Positions 25,701-38,720 of a DNA stretch of 64,000 nt are shown in pieces. This stretch comes from Apostichopus japonicus (taxonomy: Eukaryota > Echinodermata > Holothuroidea > Aspidochirotida > Stichopodidae): contig NC_092564.1 in NCBI RefSeq assembly GCF_037975245.1, positions 1,005,984-1,069,983 of the forward strand, given 5' to 3'. A program made the position numbers and the translations under genes. The notes beneath the pieces are model-generated. The model did no database searches and was not told the origin of the DNA. It worked only from the letters and a program-made list of their open reading frames with translations. Position 1 is the first letter of the stretch, and every line of letters begins with the position of its first letter.

Positions 25701-28700
25701 TGGGTGGGGATTGTAATGATAAGAGAAACTATGACGTTAGATAAACCTTCAAATGCTTTGACGTACCAATTCGTTTATATCTGTACAATTAGTAGAATCC
25801 GTGTATGCCCACGGATACATCCAGTACTGGCTGTAAGCATGTACGTCCATGAAAATTTGTACGTTATCCTTGATAGCTCTCACGTGATCTTGCAAAGTGG
25901 AAACTTCGATTTCAGAAGCTGCAGAAGTGCCCATGTAAGTGTCACTACATGGCAGGCTGCTGGACCCACCAGCTGAAATTGTTGCAAAAAAAAAAAAAAC
26001 AACCGAAAATGTTGCAAAGTATTACTTTCTACGCAAGACACACTCAGTCACCATGGCCTTACAACCCAGTGGCGTAGGAAGGTACTTTTGAGTGGGGGCT
26101 GAAGACTGATGGCCGGCCTGGGGGAGGGGTCTAAGGGGAGGGGGTGTCCCCCTCCCCTCAGATGTAATTTGGTGCAATATAGCACACTTCAACCCACCCA
26201 CTCCATTTTGTAAATAATTTTGCATTTTCACCTGGCCTTAGATGCAATTTGGTGCTTCAAATAATCTCATTCGGAAATGAAAAAGGGATTTTCTGACTTG
26301 CGAAGTGGGGAGGGGGCGGAATGATACTTCCGCCCCTCCATATTTTTGACTGGGGGGCTGGCGCCCCCAGCCCACCGGTTCCTACGCCCTTGTTACAATT
26401 TAATATAGTTTGTTTGATTGCAGAGCACTGCATGTATGCATCTCCAACGTGAATATTGATCAAACGAGGGTCTAAAGTTATGTGTGACATGTCTGCTAAG
26501 TTACGTATAATATTATGGTACCTTCTCCCTGCTACATAACTATACATGCTTCGCTTCTCAGATCACTAACCCACCCCTCCAGCCCCTACCCCCCCCCCCA
26601 ACGCCCTTTAAACTAAACGTCTCCGGCGACGTCGATGCCTGTGCTTGCATGACAGATGTCTTAATAACACGACAAAACAAATCAAATTGGATCGCATTAC
26701 GTGTAAACGATACTTACTGTTCCACTTGAATTCGTAATTTCTATTGGGATCGGTCCCATAGCAATTGTTCAAGCCACCTGATGGCTTACGGGTCTTTCTC
26801 CACATTCGGTCCTAAAATGACAATATTAACGTTAGTAAATAACTTTCTTATCTGTTTCATTCTTTGTTATCTGTCAGGAGTTACCGTATAGATTGGTGGC
26901 AAGTCATCAACTAAGTGTCATCTTTTGCTCACACACATACACGTTTTCTGTTGGATTGTGTTATTCAAAGGCAGAAACATGACTAGACTCAGTTGTAAGT
27001 CTCTTTAGGTGGACTTTCAATACCTCATTGGGACTATACGCTAAGCACGCTCTGATACGATACATGCCTACCTATCTACTGGTATTTTCCTGTTAATATA
27101 ATATAACATAAAGTTGCATTGAGTTGACATTGATTTCAAGTGGTACCTCGTTCGTTTGATCAAATGCATTCTAGGGGCCCTTTTGGGGCGTCTGGCGGGC
27201 CCTTGGCAGCAGAAAATTTATCTGGCATGGGCCATTCAATACTTTGTGGCATTCATGCAATAAGTTGACATTGGTTTCAAGTGTTACCTCTTTCGTTTGA
27301 TCAAATGCATTTTTAGGGGCCCTTTTGGGCGTCTGGCGGGCCCTTGGCAGCAGAAAATTTATCTGGCATGGGCCATTCAGTACTATGTGGCATTCATGCA
27401 TTAAGTTGACATTGGTTTCAAGTGGTACCTCGTTCGTTTGATCAGATTCATTTTTGGGCCCCCTTTAACCGGCCCCAGGGGCCACATGCAGCAGAGGGAC
27501 CATGGCAGACATTCACTTTTCAATATACTGGGTTTTTCCACAAATATTCTAATACTCAGATATTGGAACCTCGTTCGTTTGATCAAAGTGTACTGAGCTG
27601 CCGGGCTATATGGCTTGCCATAGAAGTACACTGTAGTAACACCTGGCCTAACCAGGGGTTGGGGAATGGTTGCTGGGCAGCAGCCCCGTGCCTAGGGTTC
27701 AATTAGGGGGCCTGGGCAATATGGCATAAAGAATAATGTATTCTCATTTCACAATTAAGGAAATGAAGCTTTCAAAGGTCCGGTGACATCATTGTCCCCG
27801 TAGTCCGACCTGGCTCTCGTTAACTCGATCATTCTAATCTGTTCCAGCTCCTGAACTTTGAAACATACATCCTATTCACATTATAACAGCTACCTTATGT
27901 TACCACTTTGAACAGGTAATTTATCTGTTTTCAAGAGCCTTTTCTTGACCCTATAAGAGCCCGACTGAACATTGCTTGACTCTGTTTATGATACAGGCGC
28001 GGATCCAGAGCGGGGGGGGGGGGGGTCCAGGGGGTCCCGACCCCCCTGCTCTTGGCCAACAACAAAAAAGAGAGAAAGAAAAAAGAAAAAACACAGAGAG
28101 GTGCTTTGCATGGCTAAATGGAAGGGGGTTCCCTGTTGTACTTAAATATCCAAGAATTTCACAATGGATAGAGAGAAACCCACTCCCCTTAGACCCTAGA
28201 ATCACTGGAGGCCAAACCCTCACCCTTCCAGAATCCTGGATCCAGCCCTGCATCAAACAGTGGTGACGGAACGGGAGGGGGATTGGGGGCTAAAGATGGC
28301 TTTTGTATCATCTCAACTCATCTGATATGTATAACCATTTTTCATAGATTGTTTTTTCTCATCAATTGAGAAATTGCAGACATGAGATTCATATTTTCAG
28401 GCTAGGTACATGCAGCTTAGAATACTCGGGAAGTGCCGTTTCCGGCCATCTGGGGGGTTTGTAAAGCCAAAAATTTTCTGGTACGCTCCGAGCCAACCGA
28501 TGGTGGCGCTCCGCTCAGATAGTCTTACGTTCAGGCGCGGCTGGACCAGTCAGACCCCCCCCCCCCCCCGTCACAAATCCCTGCATCCGCCCCTGATGAT
28601 AGGCGCTACATAATATTTCTTGATTGATTGAACAGATCGATTGACGATTCGTCGAGCGTGATGTCTTAGCGAGTTGAAACAATGACAGTTTCCTGGTTTG

Positions 28701-31700
28701 AATACATGCTTGCTCTCATGCTTGCAGAACATATTCTCAATCAACTTTAACATGGTAATACTAAAATTTGGAAATTTAGAAAATGTACAAGTGGAACGTA
28801 CAAACAAAGCAATAGTAGCGTTCCTTTTATAAACATTTTCTGTTCTGACTTACCCCTTGCCAAGTATGGACATATCCGTCTTTGTTATGTACTGGGATAA
28901 TATGAAACTCCATATGGTCTGTCAAGTGTTCTGTTTCTGAAACAAGCTATAGGATGTAATATTTAATGGGACTCCTCAATTAGCAATAAAATGAATACAA
29001 AATGAGATGATGGTCGTTTGAATGGTAACTTAAACCCAAAGGTTTTAAATCAGAAGTCTTCAGTTGAATAACTAATTTTGTTTTTCCGCAGATATCAAAT
29101 AAATGAAATGAAACGAAAGGAGCTGGCCAAAGATTCTTGTTTGTGATATCTTGTCTTTTGGACAAAATATCGTTGGTAATATTACGGTAGCCTATACAAA
29201 GCCAAAATATCTGGATGGAATAAACAATCGAATCAACGGAATTAAATTTTTTTATATATAATGTCCTGCTGTATATATACTACTTCACGTCTATGTATAT
29301 CCTACTATAAATAATATGTATATACAAATTCACGTCTATGCATATATCCTACTATATATGCTATGTATATACTAATTCACGTTTAAGTATATCCTACTTT
29401 ATATATATATATATATATAGGCTATAGTATCGACTAATTCACGTCTTAGTATATCCTACTATATAAATATATGATATGTATATACTATTTCACTTCCATG
29501 TATATCCTACTGTATATGCTATATATACTACTTCACGTCTATGCATATCCTGCTGTATATGCTATGTATACCGTATACTAATTCACGTCAATATATATTC
29601 TACTGTATATGCTATGTATATACTAATTCACTTCCATGTATATCCAACTGTATATGCAATATATACGACTTCACGTCTATGTATATCCTACTATATAGGC
29701 TACGTATATACTAATTCACGTCTATATATATCCTACTGTATATGCTATGTATATACTAATTCACTTCCATGTATATCCAACTGTATATGCTATATATACG
29801 ACTTCACGTCTATGTATATCCTACTATATAGGCTACGTATATACTAATTCACGTCTATATATGTCCTACTGTATATGCTATGTATATACTAATTCACGTA
29901 TATGTATATCCTACTTTATTTATGCTATGTATATACTACGTCACGTATATGTATATCCTACTATATAGGCTATGTATATACTATATATATATATATATAT
30001 ATATATATGCTGAATTTATACTATACTTCACGTCCATGTATATCCTACTACATATCCTAAAGAGGCCTTTATCGTTATGAAGTTCCTAATTACATAATAT
30101 GTATATCATATGTGTATGTATATCACTTTTAAACCTAGCAATATCCTACTGAGTATCTTACTGTACCCTTTTTCATGTTTAAGTTTATCCTTTGTACATT
30201 TTAACACTTTTGTGAACAGTTTCATAATTTTTCCTAACCCAACCCTAACCCTAACCCTAACCCTAACTTCACCACTTACCCAATCCGCTACTTGCATCAT
30301 TGTTGCCGGTCCCACCCACTCACGTGAGTGGGTTCCACCAATCATGAAGAAAATTGGTTTGCTTGCCGTGAGGTCTTGAGAGATCTTAAAAATTAAAGAA
30401 CAAACACAAATATGAACGGTATGACAGAAGTGGAAAACTCTTTCAACGATTTCTTGTATAAATGATTCTTATAAGACTCAGATAAGTTAATAGGAAAGAA
30501 AGCCAAAATGGCCATCTTCTTTCTGTCACGTCTGCGGTATATGTTCCCAACATACTCCGTGCCCAAACACCCCTCCTATATACAATAGTATAATGTGACT
30601 AACAACTAACAGGGTATTTGTTCTTGAAGGCTCATGACATTTTAAATTTATATAAAATCACAAGACTTTTAAGCTGTTCGAAATAGTCAAATGTACCTAC
30701 CAAATTATTCTCCCGACCATATCCATTAAAAAACATTATACGAGTTTATATCTTTCAGTCTGTCTGTCCGTTTGTCTGTTTGTGATACCAATCTTAACGT
30801 TGTACGTACCACCAATTTTTGGACTTTTCTGCCTTCGAAAGTATCTCCTACATCTTCGATGCGCACTTTGTCAGGGTTTTCCGATTGGAAAGAGATCATC
30901 CAGGCTTCGATCTAAAATATCACAAAAGGTAGAGCAGCACAAAAGTATGATATTACATATGGGGGAGTGGGAGGGGAGGTGGGAGGGGAGCGGGAGGGGA
31001 GCGGGAGGGGAGCGGGAGGGGAGCGGGAGGGGAGCGGGAGGGGAGCGGGAGGGGAAGGGTCTAACATGAACGCATACAATATGAAAACACTTATAAAATT
31101 AACATGCGTCACAATTTCAGTACAATTTTTAGTCATGCAACCATTTATTTGATCCGTACCTTCAAAGTGACCTTAGCACTATATTTTTGTGTATAATGAT
31201 ATGCCATGTGTGTAAGTTGTAATGATTTGATATAGCCTAGTCCAATCTTAAAGATATTGACCTTTAAATTATGCTTACTGTTTGGAATAATCGTGTTAGG
31301 CATTGTATACGAACTCAACCACAACGTATGGTTTGTCACCTTCATTAAACAAAAGTGTACCATGGATTTCGCTCAACGCCATAATTCACCATCACCAACC
31401 AATGCCTGCTGATGTAATATTATACTACAAAATTATGTGTCAAGGTATGTATGTAAACCCTACGCCAAGTGGTGTATGGAAAATGAATACAAGTCAGTAT
31501 TTGTTAACGTTTAGTTCTATTTTGAAAGGAAACGTGATCAATAACAAGATTTTAGAATAAAGCTTCCATCTACCCGTACGAGAGATCTAATAAGAGAGAC
31601 AACGCATGGCGCTGACCTCATGAGAGGGCGGTATTGTTGGCTCTCACCTCATCAAGAGGATGGTATTGTTCATAAAATCCTGCAGTAGCAGACGGAGTCA

Positions 31701-34700
31701 TCTGAGCATCGATCAGAGGTTGCACATCTTCGATCATAATCTCCACCTGAATTCCACGACTTTCCAGAAATGATCTGAGGGAAGCATAATCCCTTGGTGC
31801 AACCAGAATATCTGCATTGTAACCAATTCCGCGAGATTCCTTCCAAAGATCAAACTGACGAAACACAAAGAGACCACAGTCTTCATTTTCAACAAATTTA
31901 ATAATTAATATATGTCGAGTTGTTGCAATGTTATTGAGATATGCAGTTATGGGGGTTGAAATTTATTTAAATATTTAAGTGTCAAGTTTTTTTGGCAAGC
32001 AAGGACGACCAAACTCTTTCTGCATTGAGTTATGGATAAAACTATAATAATAAAATATTAATCTTTATTAGGCTAGAAAGAAATGTAAATTAAATGTGTT
32101 AAACAAGAATTGATGCAAAACTTGATGACAGCATTTGTGAGCGACTATGCTTCTATGATAATTGCTTAATTAATCGGTCCATTTTTATTAGGGATGCACC
32201 GGATATCCGGTCAAGAAGGACCATCCGGCCGGATAGTGAGCAATTATCCAGTTCCGGTTCCGGCCGAATATTTGTCAAAATCCGGCCAGATCTTTTTCAA
32301 AATCTGGCCGGATCTTTTTCATAATCTGGCCTGAATTATTCCTTAAAAAGGTGTTGGTATTAACTTAAATCAATGTAAACTATTTCCAAAAATTAATAAA
32401 AACATTCAAAGTAAAGAAATATCAGGTTTTACATGTTTAATTTAATTTTCTCAATGGTGTGACCCACTGTTTCTAAAGATCAACCAAAATAATTCAACTA
32501 CTGTAATAATATGAAGCTATATACAACAAATACAGTTTGCAATGAAATCATTTCTTGCAGCCTTAATCAGTTTAATATTGTGCAGTTAACATAGACCATT
32601 CATATACTTATCAGTCAAAATACTGTTCCATTTAATCTTTACTTTCCCATTATTGTTGGCATTTATGTTTTCTCTGAATTGTTTTGTGTGAAACAATCTT
32701 TTGTATGGTTAAATACGTCTGATTTTTTTTTTAATCCACAAAAACCACTTCATCTTAAAGTTCATTCTTAAACCTTAGAATAACTTTAATTCTCATCCAA
32801 AAAAAAGATTAATTCCAGAGCTGACAATGAAAACAATTTCAAAAGTAACCTTTCTACAATTATCACATACAGAGACAATTATCTTAGTAAATAATTTAAC
32901 AACATGTGACTGATCTAACAAAATGATTTCCATATTTATATCTTTTTGAGGTTTCAAGCTATCATTTCTTAAATAATTATATCTTTAAAATGATTTGTTG
33001 CAGAGCATGCAAGTCTTCTTCATATATACTGTAACCTTGTTATTTGGGAATGTAAACAAATTTAATTTCACGCTTTCACTGTATGTTGAACATATTTTCT
33101 CAAATTGTGATGAAGGAAGATAAGTTTTTCTCCAGTTTTCGGAAGAAGGCGAGCACGTTGCTGGTCAAAAATTTTTCGTGCTTCAAAGAAAAGACGCTCT
33201 GAATATACAGAGGAAGCAGAGAATATGCGTATACCTCACCTAAGATTTGCTCCTTGTTTCATACTTCTACTTCTTATTAATGATTTTCTTTTGTGTAATG
33301 AAAAAAAATCCGGTTCCGGTCGGATTTTGTCCGGCCGGATTTTGTCCGGCCGGATTTCATGTACTATCCGGCAAAATCCGGTTCGGACCAGATTTAAAAA
33401 TTTGGATCCGGTGCATCCCTAATTTTGATGACGTACCAGTAAAGAAAATAAATGATATTAAAAAAGAAAACAAAAGTGGGCTAACATTACCTGATCCTGA
33501 AGACCCTTCACGATGTTGACTGCATTGTCATTTGTGGGCTTGGCATGGATAACTTTATATCTGTGTGTTAGAATATCCATCAAGTTATGGTCAATATGCA
33601 AAGTGGTAGCGAGTATTTAATTTGCAGACGGGTGGGACATGCCCCGCCTTTATATGTAATGCCCAACCTTTACATATGTAATGACCCACCTATGTAGATG
33701 TAATGACCCACCTATATATATGTAATGATACACCTTTATATATGTAATGACCCACCTTTATATATGTAATGAATCACTTTTATATACGCAATAACCCACC
33801 TTTCTATATGCAATGACCCACCTTTATATATGTAATGCCCCACCTTTATATATGTAATGACCCACCTTTATATATGTAATGACCCACTAAGCAGGCCTCA
33901 GGAGACGGAGGCAGACGACATTATATACCAAACTGGCCTAATTTTGAACCGAAAAAGGCATTTGAGAAAAGAGCACATACTTTTAATGAGAATGTCTTGA
34001 AAATACTTGAAGATACCGTAAAGACATATTGATTTCAAAATATTTTCTATTTTAAGGGTTATGCATGGTATGTAGGCACTAAAATTAGTGGCGGAGCTAG
34101 GGATATTGGTAAGAGGGGCGAGAATGATCTGTAGGGCGCTTTCGGCTCTATCAGAGCCGTATGCTCTGGACACTATCTAAGCGGAGCGCCACCACAGGTT
34201 GGCGCGGAGCGTACTTTTTTTTTTCTTGTAGTAAAGATACCCTCTAGATGGCCGGAAATGTCCCTTTCCGGGCCTTGCTAATTTGCAGATAAACGAAGAA
34301 TAAATAGCCGTTAGAGCATTTTGTCAGAAAATTACACCAATAAAATGTGACAAATGTCAATAGGTAGATGAGAGCGCAGTAAAAAAGACAATATTTGTGA
34401 ATAACTAAAAAGTGGTAAAAAGCTGAAAAGAGCGCCAGCAGTCCGTTTGAGTCCGTCAGTGGGAGGGGGGGGGGGCATCCGCCCCTGACTGTATGGACGC
34501 TCCGCCACTGACTAAAATACCTTTCAACGTGTAAGCTAAACAATTGAGAGGCGAAGTCGATAACTTTGTTAATTTGGGTTGCAGCCACCCTCTTACGCCG
34601 TTCCATCCAATTTACACCTCGTGTACCCGATTGTTAAACAAAGCCTACTGTTAAAAAGCAATTAAAGTTGGGGTTTGACGTAATACCACCAGTGCGACAC

Positions 34701-36620
34701 ACCGTTCGTACAATAACACAGTGTTGTGAAGCTAAAATGCCGGGAAACGTTATTTCGCATGTGTATTCATCGTTAGTTAACGTCCATTGCCCGTTTTGTA
34801 AAATAAAAGGACACAATGAACGTAAAAGCGCCTTAATATTTTTAAATATTTTTTATTATTGACATCTTTAATGAGGGTAGTCCTGCTCAGTGCAGAAGCA
34901 CTATGCAGTAGAAAACGGTAAACATCTAAGAGCACAAAAATGACGGCAATAAAATAGACAAAAAAAATATCAGATATCTAAACAAAACATATGAAGTTTT
35001 CATATTGCGTTTAAAAATATTAACATTTGGCAAACATTTCAAATTTCGGGGAAGGCTGCTCCAAAGGACCTTTTACCATTCCCAGATCTAACAGGAGCAA
35101 GTAAAACATTATTAAAGCAGCTAGATCTAGTTCTGTAAGAATGGCTATCTCTCAGTAGAATTGTCAGTAAGGTAATCTGGAGCCAGGCCGTGAACACATC
35201 TATACATTAGAATATTCCTGAAATATAATGCACGTTAACGGACATTTAGCTACTTCAATTCAGCAAAAATATCTGTAACACGCACATCCTGAAGCCCACA
35301 CTCCAGGACTAATCTAGCTACACGATTTTGAAGAACCTGAACCCGGTCAACCAATTTGTTCGTCGCCGTAGTCCAAACGGCAGAACAATAATCAATATGG
35401 GGTACACTTAGAGCGTTGTACAGAGTATTACGTGTATGCTGGTCAACACACCAACTAAGTCTTTTTTGAATACCCAGTTTCTGTGATATTTTTGCAGTAA
35501 TTGTTTTCAATAAGTTTTTCCCATTTAAGAATCGAGTCGAACCACTATCCAAGGTATTTGAATAAATACACATTTTCAAGAATATCATTATTAAGCTTTA
35601 CATTGAGGGGATTAACATTTTTTATAATTTGAGAAAAGCCAAATGTCATAGCCTCGGTTTTAGAAGCATTAAGTGTCAGCATATTAGTATTCATCCAATC
35701 AGAAACAGCTTCCAGGTCCAAATTTATGACTCTTTCAATATCTAATTCGTTTCTTGATGGCAGTATCATCGGCATAAAGAAAAACCTTACAATTCGAAAC
35801 TACATTATAAGAAGTTCATTAATAAAAATGATAAATAAAAAGTGGACAAATATGGATTCCTGGGGTACACCAATTGTAACAGGTCTTGTATCAGATTCAA
35901 CCCCATCAATAATAGTAGTTTGTTCTCTATTTGTCAAATAATTAGAGAACCACGCCAGCTCATTTTCCCGTATCCCATAATATGATAATTTACGCAGAAG
36001 AATCTCATGGTTGACTGTATCAGAGGACCTATTTAGGTCCAAAAACACAGCACCGGTGATCTGACCCTTGTCCATATTATCAAGAATGTAGTAAGTATCG
36101 CCAATAATAGCAGCAAGGGTAGAATATTGTTGTCTGAATCCAGATTGTGCCGAACTTAGAAGCCCATTGTTTTGAAGATGACCATTAATCTTGGACATGA
36201 ATAGCTCTCTCAAGAATTTAGTAATAACAGGCAAAACTGAGATGGGCCTATACGGTTAATTATAACACTCCCCATTGAACAGCTGAACGCACTTTGAATT
36301 GCATCACATTAATCGAGAATAAACTGTATGTAGGCTAATGCATGGTGAGTATAAATGTCTTGACACCCATTTTACAATTATTAAACGTTATTATCGTTTT
36401 ATATCATTTAGAGTACACAGTCAATTTGCATATTCACAGTGAAGGCGTTACCCAATAGTTATATTGGCGTTAGTTTATTTAGGTGCCTATACGTATGCAC
36501 ATAATGTTGCTAGAAATATTGCATTTGATATGAATGCATGTGTATATTACGTGAAAACTGTTGTTGTTTCTGCTAAATTAAAGTGAGTGTTTTCACAAGT
36601 GTCGCAAAAAAAAACATAGT

Positions 36621-36654
<34 letters not shown>

Positions 36655-37023
36655 TTATAAGACTTATAAAGGATTACGGAGTCACATGTTGATCACTTGC
36701 GGTTTTATTAGCCAGTAAGGGCAATACTTAACTTACCAATTAATGAAATCTAAATACCGGAAAAAAAACGTGACATTAGCGGAGTTGTTAATTAACAACG
36801 AATAACGACGAGAATTTACAGCTTCAATGTATACATGTTTCACAAACAGGTTTAAAATTACGTCTTATCGCAGGTGTCCTGGCTGCCGGTACTCTACCGT
36901 TAAATACATTATTCTTAACAGTGTATTAATGTTGTTTAAACTTTTGTTAATTTATACTTACCCAGTGTAATCAACTGCCAGAGAACTAGCCAGCAGGCAT
37001 GCGAAGATAACCGAAAGAAACAT
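22713..37023 (-). CDS. Zinc carboxypeptidase A-like (M14A), copy B, near-complete gene
   Basis: Secreted metallocarboxypeptidase zymogen that removes C-terminal residues. Coding exons in transcript order: 37023-36962, 33560-33491, 31854-31648, 30911-30810, 30384-30280, 28936-28854, 26811-26718, 25972-25767, 23382-23298 and 22900-22713. All have AG/GT borders. Phases agree except between exons 5 and 6, where about nine or ten residues are missing, probably a tiny exon. Exon 1 encodes signal peptide [16 protein letters not shown]. Exons 2-3 hold the pro-domain. Catalytic residues are intact (bovine CPA numbering): zinc ligands H69 and E72 in THSREW and H196 in [16 protein letters not shown]127 in DRMWRKTR; N144-R145 in DPNRN; Y248 in [11 protein letters not shown]; base E270 in [11 protein letters not shown]. 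Residue 255 is Ala, not the Asp of carboxypeptidase B, which suggests preference for hydrophobic C-termini. Recovered coding length is 1,202 nt, about 400 codons, against about 417 residues typical of the family. Family assignment is firm; exact substrate is inferred. Confidence 0.95.
23882..24598. repeat. Polypurine GGAAAGGA/GGAGA array
   Basis: Over 700 bases almost purely A and G on the plus strand, moving from GGAGGAAA units to GGAGGAGA units. It lies in intron 8 of carboxypeptidase B. Open Arg/Glu/Lys-rich frames over it are composition artefacts. Confidence 0.95.
24780..25445 (-). mobile_element. Jockey-like reverse transcriptase fragment in carboxypeptidase B intron 8
   Basis: Minus-strand frames give PQGSVLNPL, then a gap, [36 protein letters not shown] and [19 protein letters not shown]. 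These are the post-catalytic blocks of a jockey-type non-LTR reverse transcriptase. Frames shift and the catalytic YADD is missing. The polypurine array at 23,882-24,598 lies next to it. Confidence 0.7.
26067..26392. mobile_element. hAT-type MITE in carboxypeptidase B intron 7
   Basis: Termini CAGTGGCGTAGGAAGG and GGTTCCTACGCCCTTG form an imperfect inverted repeat. Flanking 8-mers TTACAACC and TTACAATT agree at six of eight positions, as expected of an old target duplication. There is no coding content. Confidence 0.7.
27122..27460. repeat. Tandem ~141-bp unit, 2.4 copies
   Basis: Copies start with AGTTGACATTGNTTTCAAGT at 27,122, 27,263 and 27,404 and contain GGGCCCTTTTGGG and CTTGGCAGCAGAAAATTTAT. 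The array lies in intron 6 of carboxypeptidase B. Confidence 0.88.
27995..28246. mobile_element. Short MITE-like element
   Basis: CAGGCGCGGATCCAG at the left and CTGGATCCAGCCCTG at the right form an inverted repeat around a G-run and purine-rich interior. No clear target duplication was seen. It lies in intron 6 of carboxypeptidase B. Confidence 0.5.
28390..28600. mobile_element. MITE-like fragment with dispersed GCGGAGCGCCACC motif
   Basis: Contains GATGGTGGCGCTCCGCTCAG and AAGTGCCGTTTCCGGCCATC, which occur inverted inside the copy B insert near 38,490-38,600. A C-run and CGCCCCTG end are typical of this repeat group. Borders are uncertain. Confidence 0.5.
29262..30055. repeat. AT-rich satellite, copy B
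   Basis: Same repeat family as positions 1-800, in the intron between coding exons 5 and 6 of carboxypeptidase B. Its left edge is where the visible A/B similarity begins. Confidence 0.92.
30237..30270. repeat. Interstitial telomere-like (TTAGGG)n
   Basis: About four to five CCCTAA units begin 15 bp inside the intron after the THSREW exon of copy B. Copy A has only CCTAACCT at this point. Confidence 0.9.
32189..33421 (-). mobile_element. hAT-superfamily DNA transposon, internally deleted, copy B only
   Basis: The ends share the 16-bp inverted repeat TAGGGATGCACCGGAT and are flanked by an 8-bp target duplication, ATTTTTAT (32181-32188) and ATTTTGAT (33422-33429). Copy A keeps one ATTTTCAT at the empty site (near 2,899). 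Both ends are rich in CCGGCCGGAT-type subterminal repeats. A transposase C-terminus survives inside on the minus strand. It lies in intron 1 of the carboxypeptidase, 70 bp upstream of coding exon 2. Confidence 0.9.
33068..33226 (-). pseudogene. hAT transposase C-terminal dimerisation domain fragment
   Basis: The open stretch reads [19 protein letters not shown] and then [20 protein letters not shown] before a TGA. This is the hAT C-terminal dimerisation signature (SASSxxSERLFS followed by an RxRLxPxxxEKLIFLxxN block). The rest of the transposase is gone, so the element could move only with help from another copy. Confidence 0.82.
33648..33888. repeat. 22-bp minisatellite, copy B
   Basis: Counterpart of 3,112-3,368, about eleven units, with some unit gain and loss relative to copy A. 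Confidence 0.9.
34086..34510. mobile_element. hAT-type MITE in copy B intron 1
   Basis: Counterpart of the element at 3,565-3,985, with the same termini and the ACTAAAAT target duplication (34078-34085 and 34511-34518). It is 425 bp. Confidence 0.85.
34852..36243 (-). mobile_element. 5'-truncated CR1/L2-type LINE fragment in copy B intron 1
   Basis: Copy B counterpart of the LINE fragment at 4,330-5,735, with the same truncation point, 3' end and broken frames. Here one C-terminal stretch stays open over 112 codons (35588-35250), including [20 protein letters not shown] and [10 protein letters not shown]. It lies between coding exons 1 and 2 of the carboxypeptidase. Confidence 0.82.
36622..36653. 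repeat. (TA)n microsatellite, copy B
   Basis: Shorter counterpart of the copy A run at 6,108-6,182. Confidence 0.9.
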
Positions 37024-38060
37024 TTCTACGCCTGAGTCTGTAAAAGATGAATATGACAATTTTTCATTTGCATCTGCTTTTAACCGAACCGTGCGCAGAA
37101 AGCCAAAGGCCGTCTGCAAAAGGATGACGTGGACATTCTAAAGAAAGTATAAAGTAAACAGAACGCCGCCTTACACAATTTATCTTGAACTCTGGGAGAA
37201 GCTAGGGTAACAACCTTTTCTACTATAGTGAACTCAGTATTCATGAATATTCAATACATTTAATAGTATCACCATAATCATTGATTTAACACTTGAATTG
37301 AAGGATACAGAGATATGAGATGATAACTAAGAGGGGTATAACGAATCAGAACTGTAAGTACAGCTCATATAAGTCACTCCATAAACCTCTGTATGAGTCC
37401 CTGCAGTGAATCCACATGAAACAACACTGATTCTGGACTATCATTGCATATATATGACATGTGTACACCAGTCTTTAGCAATAAATGGACACGATGGGCG
37501 AGTAGATCGGAACAGGGAACTGCCCCCCCCCCCCCCGCCCTGCCCTTGGTGGGAAGTACAAGCATATCAGGGAAAGTGAAGAAAGTGAAGTTCTAGCCAA
37601 GTTTATAAGCTTCGAACCAAGATATCCATGAAGCTAATCAATGTATACTTACTTCATGTATACTTCATGTTACTTCATGTATACTTACTTCCTTATCAAT
37701 TGACGATGAATACTCATGTATTCCCGACATAATTATTTCTATTCCTGTAATAATATCAAACTTGAAATATGTTTAATCCTAAACCAGTCTTTCCAACTCT
37801 GGAATGAGCAGCAAACATATACGATCAAATAATTATTTCTATTATAGCGAATCATATACAAACTGTTCATGAACTCGTTCGTTTTCTATACTTTTCATTT
37901 GTGGAGATGATGTAACTATATATCAAGCCTTGGTTCGTTATAGTAACTAAGTCTGTTCTAGTTGGATAAAAGTGTCCTTTAATTTCATAGTCTTAGAAGG
38001 GAAAGAGAATCAAGAGTTCATTGACGTGACACTTAGAAGTGAATGACAATTCGAATGGGA
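37024..38060. other. 5' flank of carboxypeptidase copy B, no gene seen
   Basis: Matches 6,559-7,600. No exon recognised. The region should include the promoter of copy B. Confidence 0.5.
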
Positions 38061-38070
38061 AGGTCTTCCA

Positions 38071-38720
38071 AGGGCGGCGGAAGCACTTTCAATCTGGGAG
38101 GGGGGCACCGACATCATAGGGCACTTTGCAGAAATTTGATGGGACTGATGCAGCCTTATATTTAGTACCCTTTATAACTCTTATTGTATTATCTTATTTG
38201 CGTATACACATCACTCCAGCAACGCCTCCCCCCCCCCCCCTTTCAAGGAAATTATACATACTAGCACTGCAATATCCAATGTGCAAATTGGGAGACAAGG
38301 AACAAGTTTTCTTTTGAGACAAAATAAGGTGAAATCATGCTAGTTGCTAATGTAGGAATCTTCCGAATTAGAGTTTTTTCTTGTTAATATCTAAACAAAT
38401 TTTTCCACTCGAATTGGTTTGAGTTTGACCCACAGAAATTCATTAAAAAGTCAGCGGCGTAGCCAGGATTTGCAAAGTTGTATGCACGACTATCTGAGCG
38501 GAGCGCCACCATCGGTTGGCGCGGAGCGTGCAAGAAAATTGTTGGTTTTACAAACCCCTCAGATGGCCGGAAACGGCCCTTCCCGAGTGTTCATTCTAGT
38601 TCCCTGGCCTCTTGCTAACTTGAGGCACCTCAATTTTTATGTAGAAAAAGGGAACATTTTTAACCTGAGGAAAAGTGGGGGGACACGTGCCCCCTGTGCC
38701 CCCCGGTTCCACCGCCCTTC
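38071..38720. mobile_element. 650-bp MITE-like insertion, copy B only
   Basis: The ends AGGGCGGCGGAA and TTCCACCGCCCTT are inverted repeats. A 10-bp direct repeat AGGTCTTCCA flanks the insert (38061-38070 and 38721-38730). Copy A has a single AGTTCTTCCA at this point (near 7,601). The interior holds the dispersed TATCTGAGCGGAGCGCCACC motif and pyrimidine runs, with no coding content. Confidence 0.75.
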
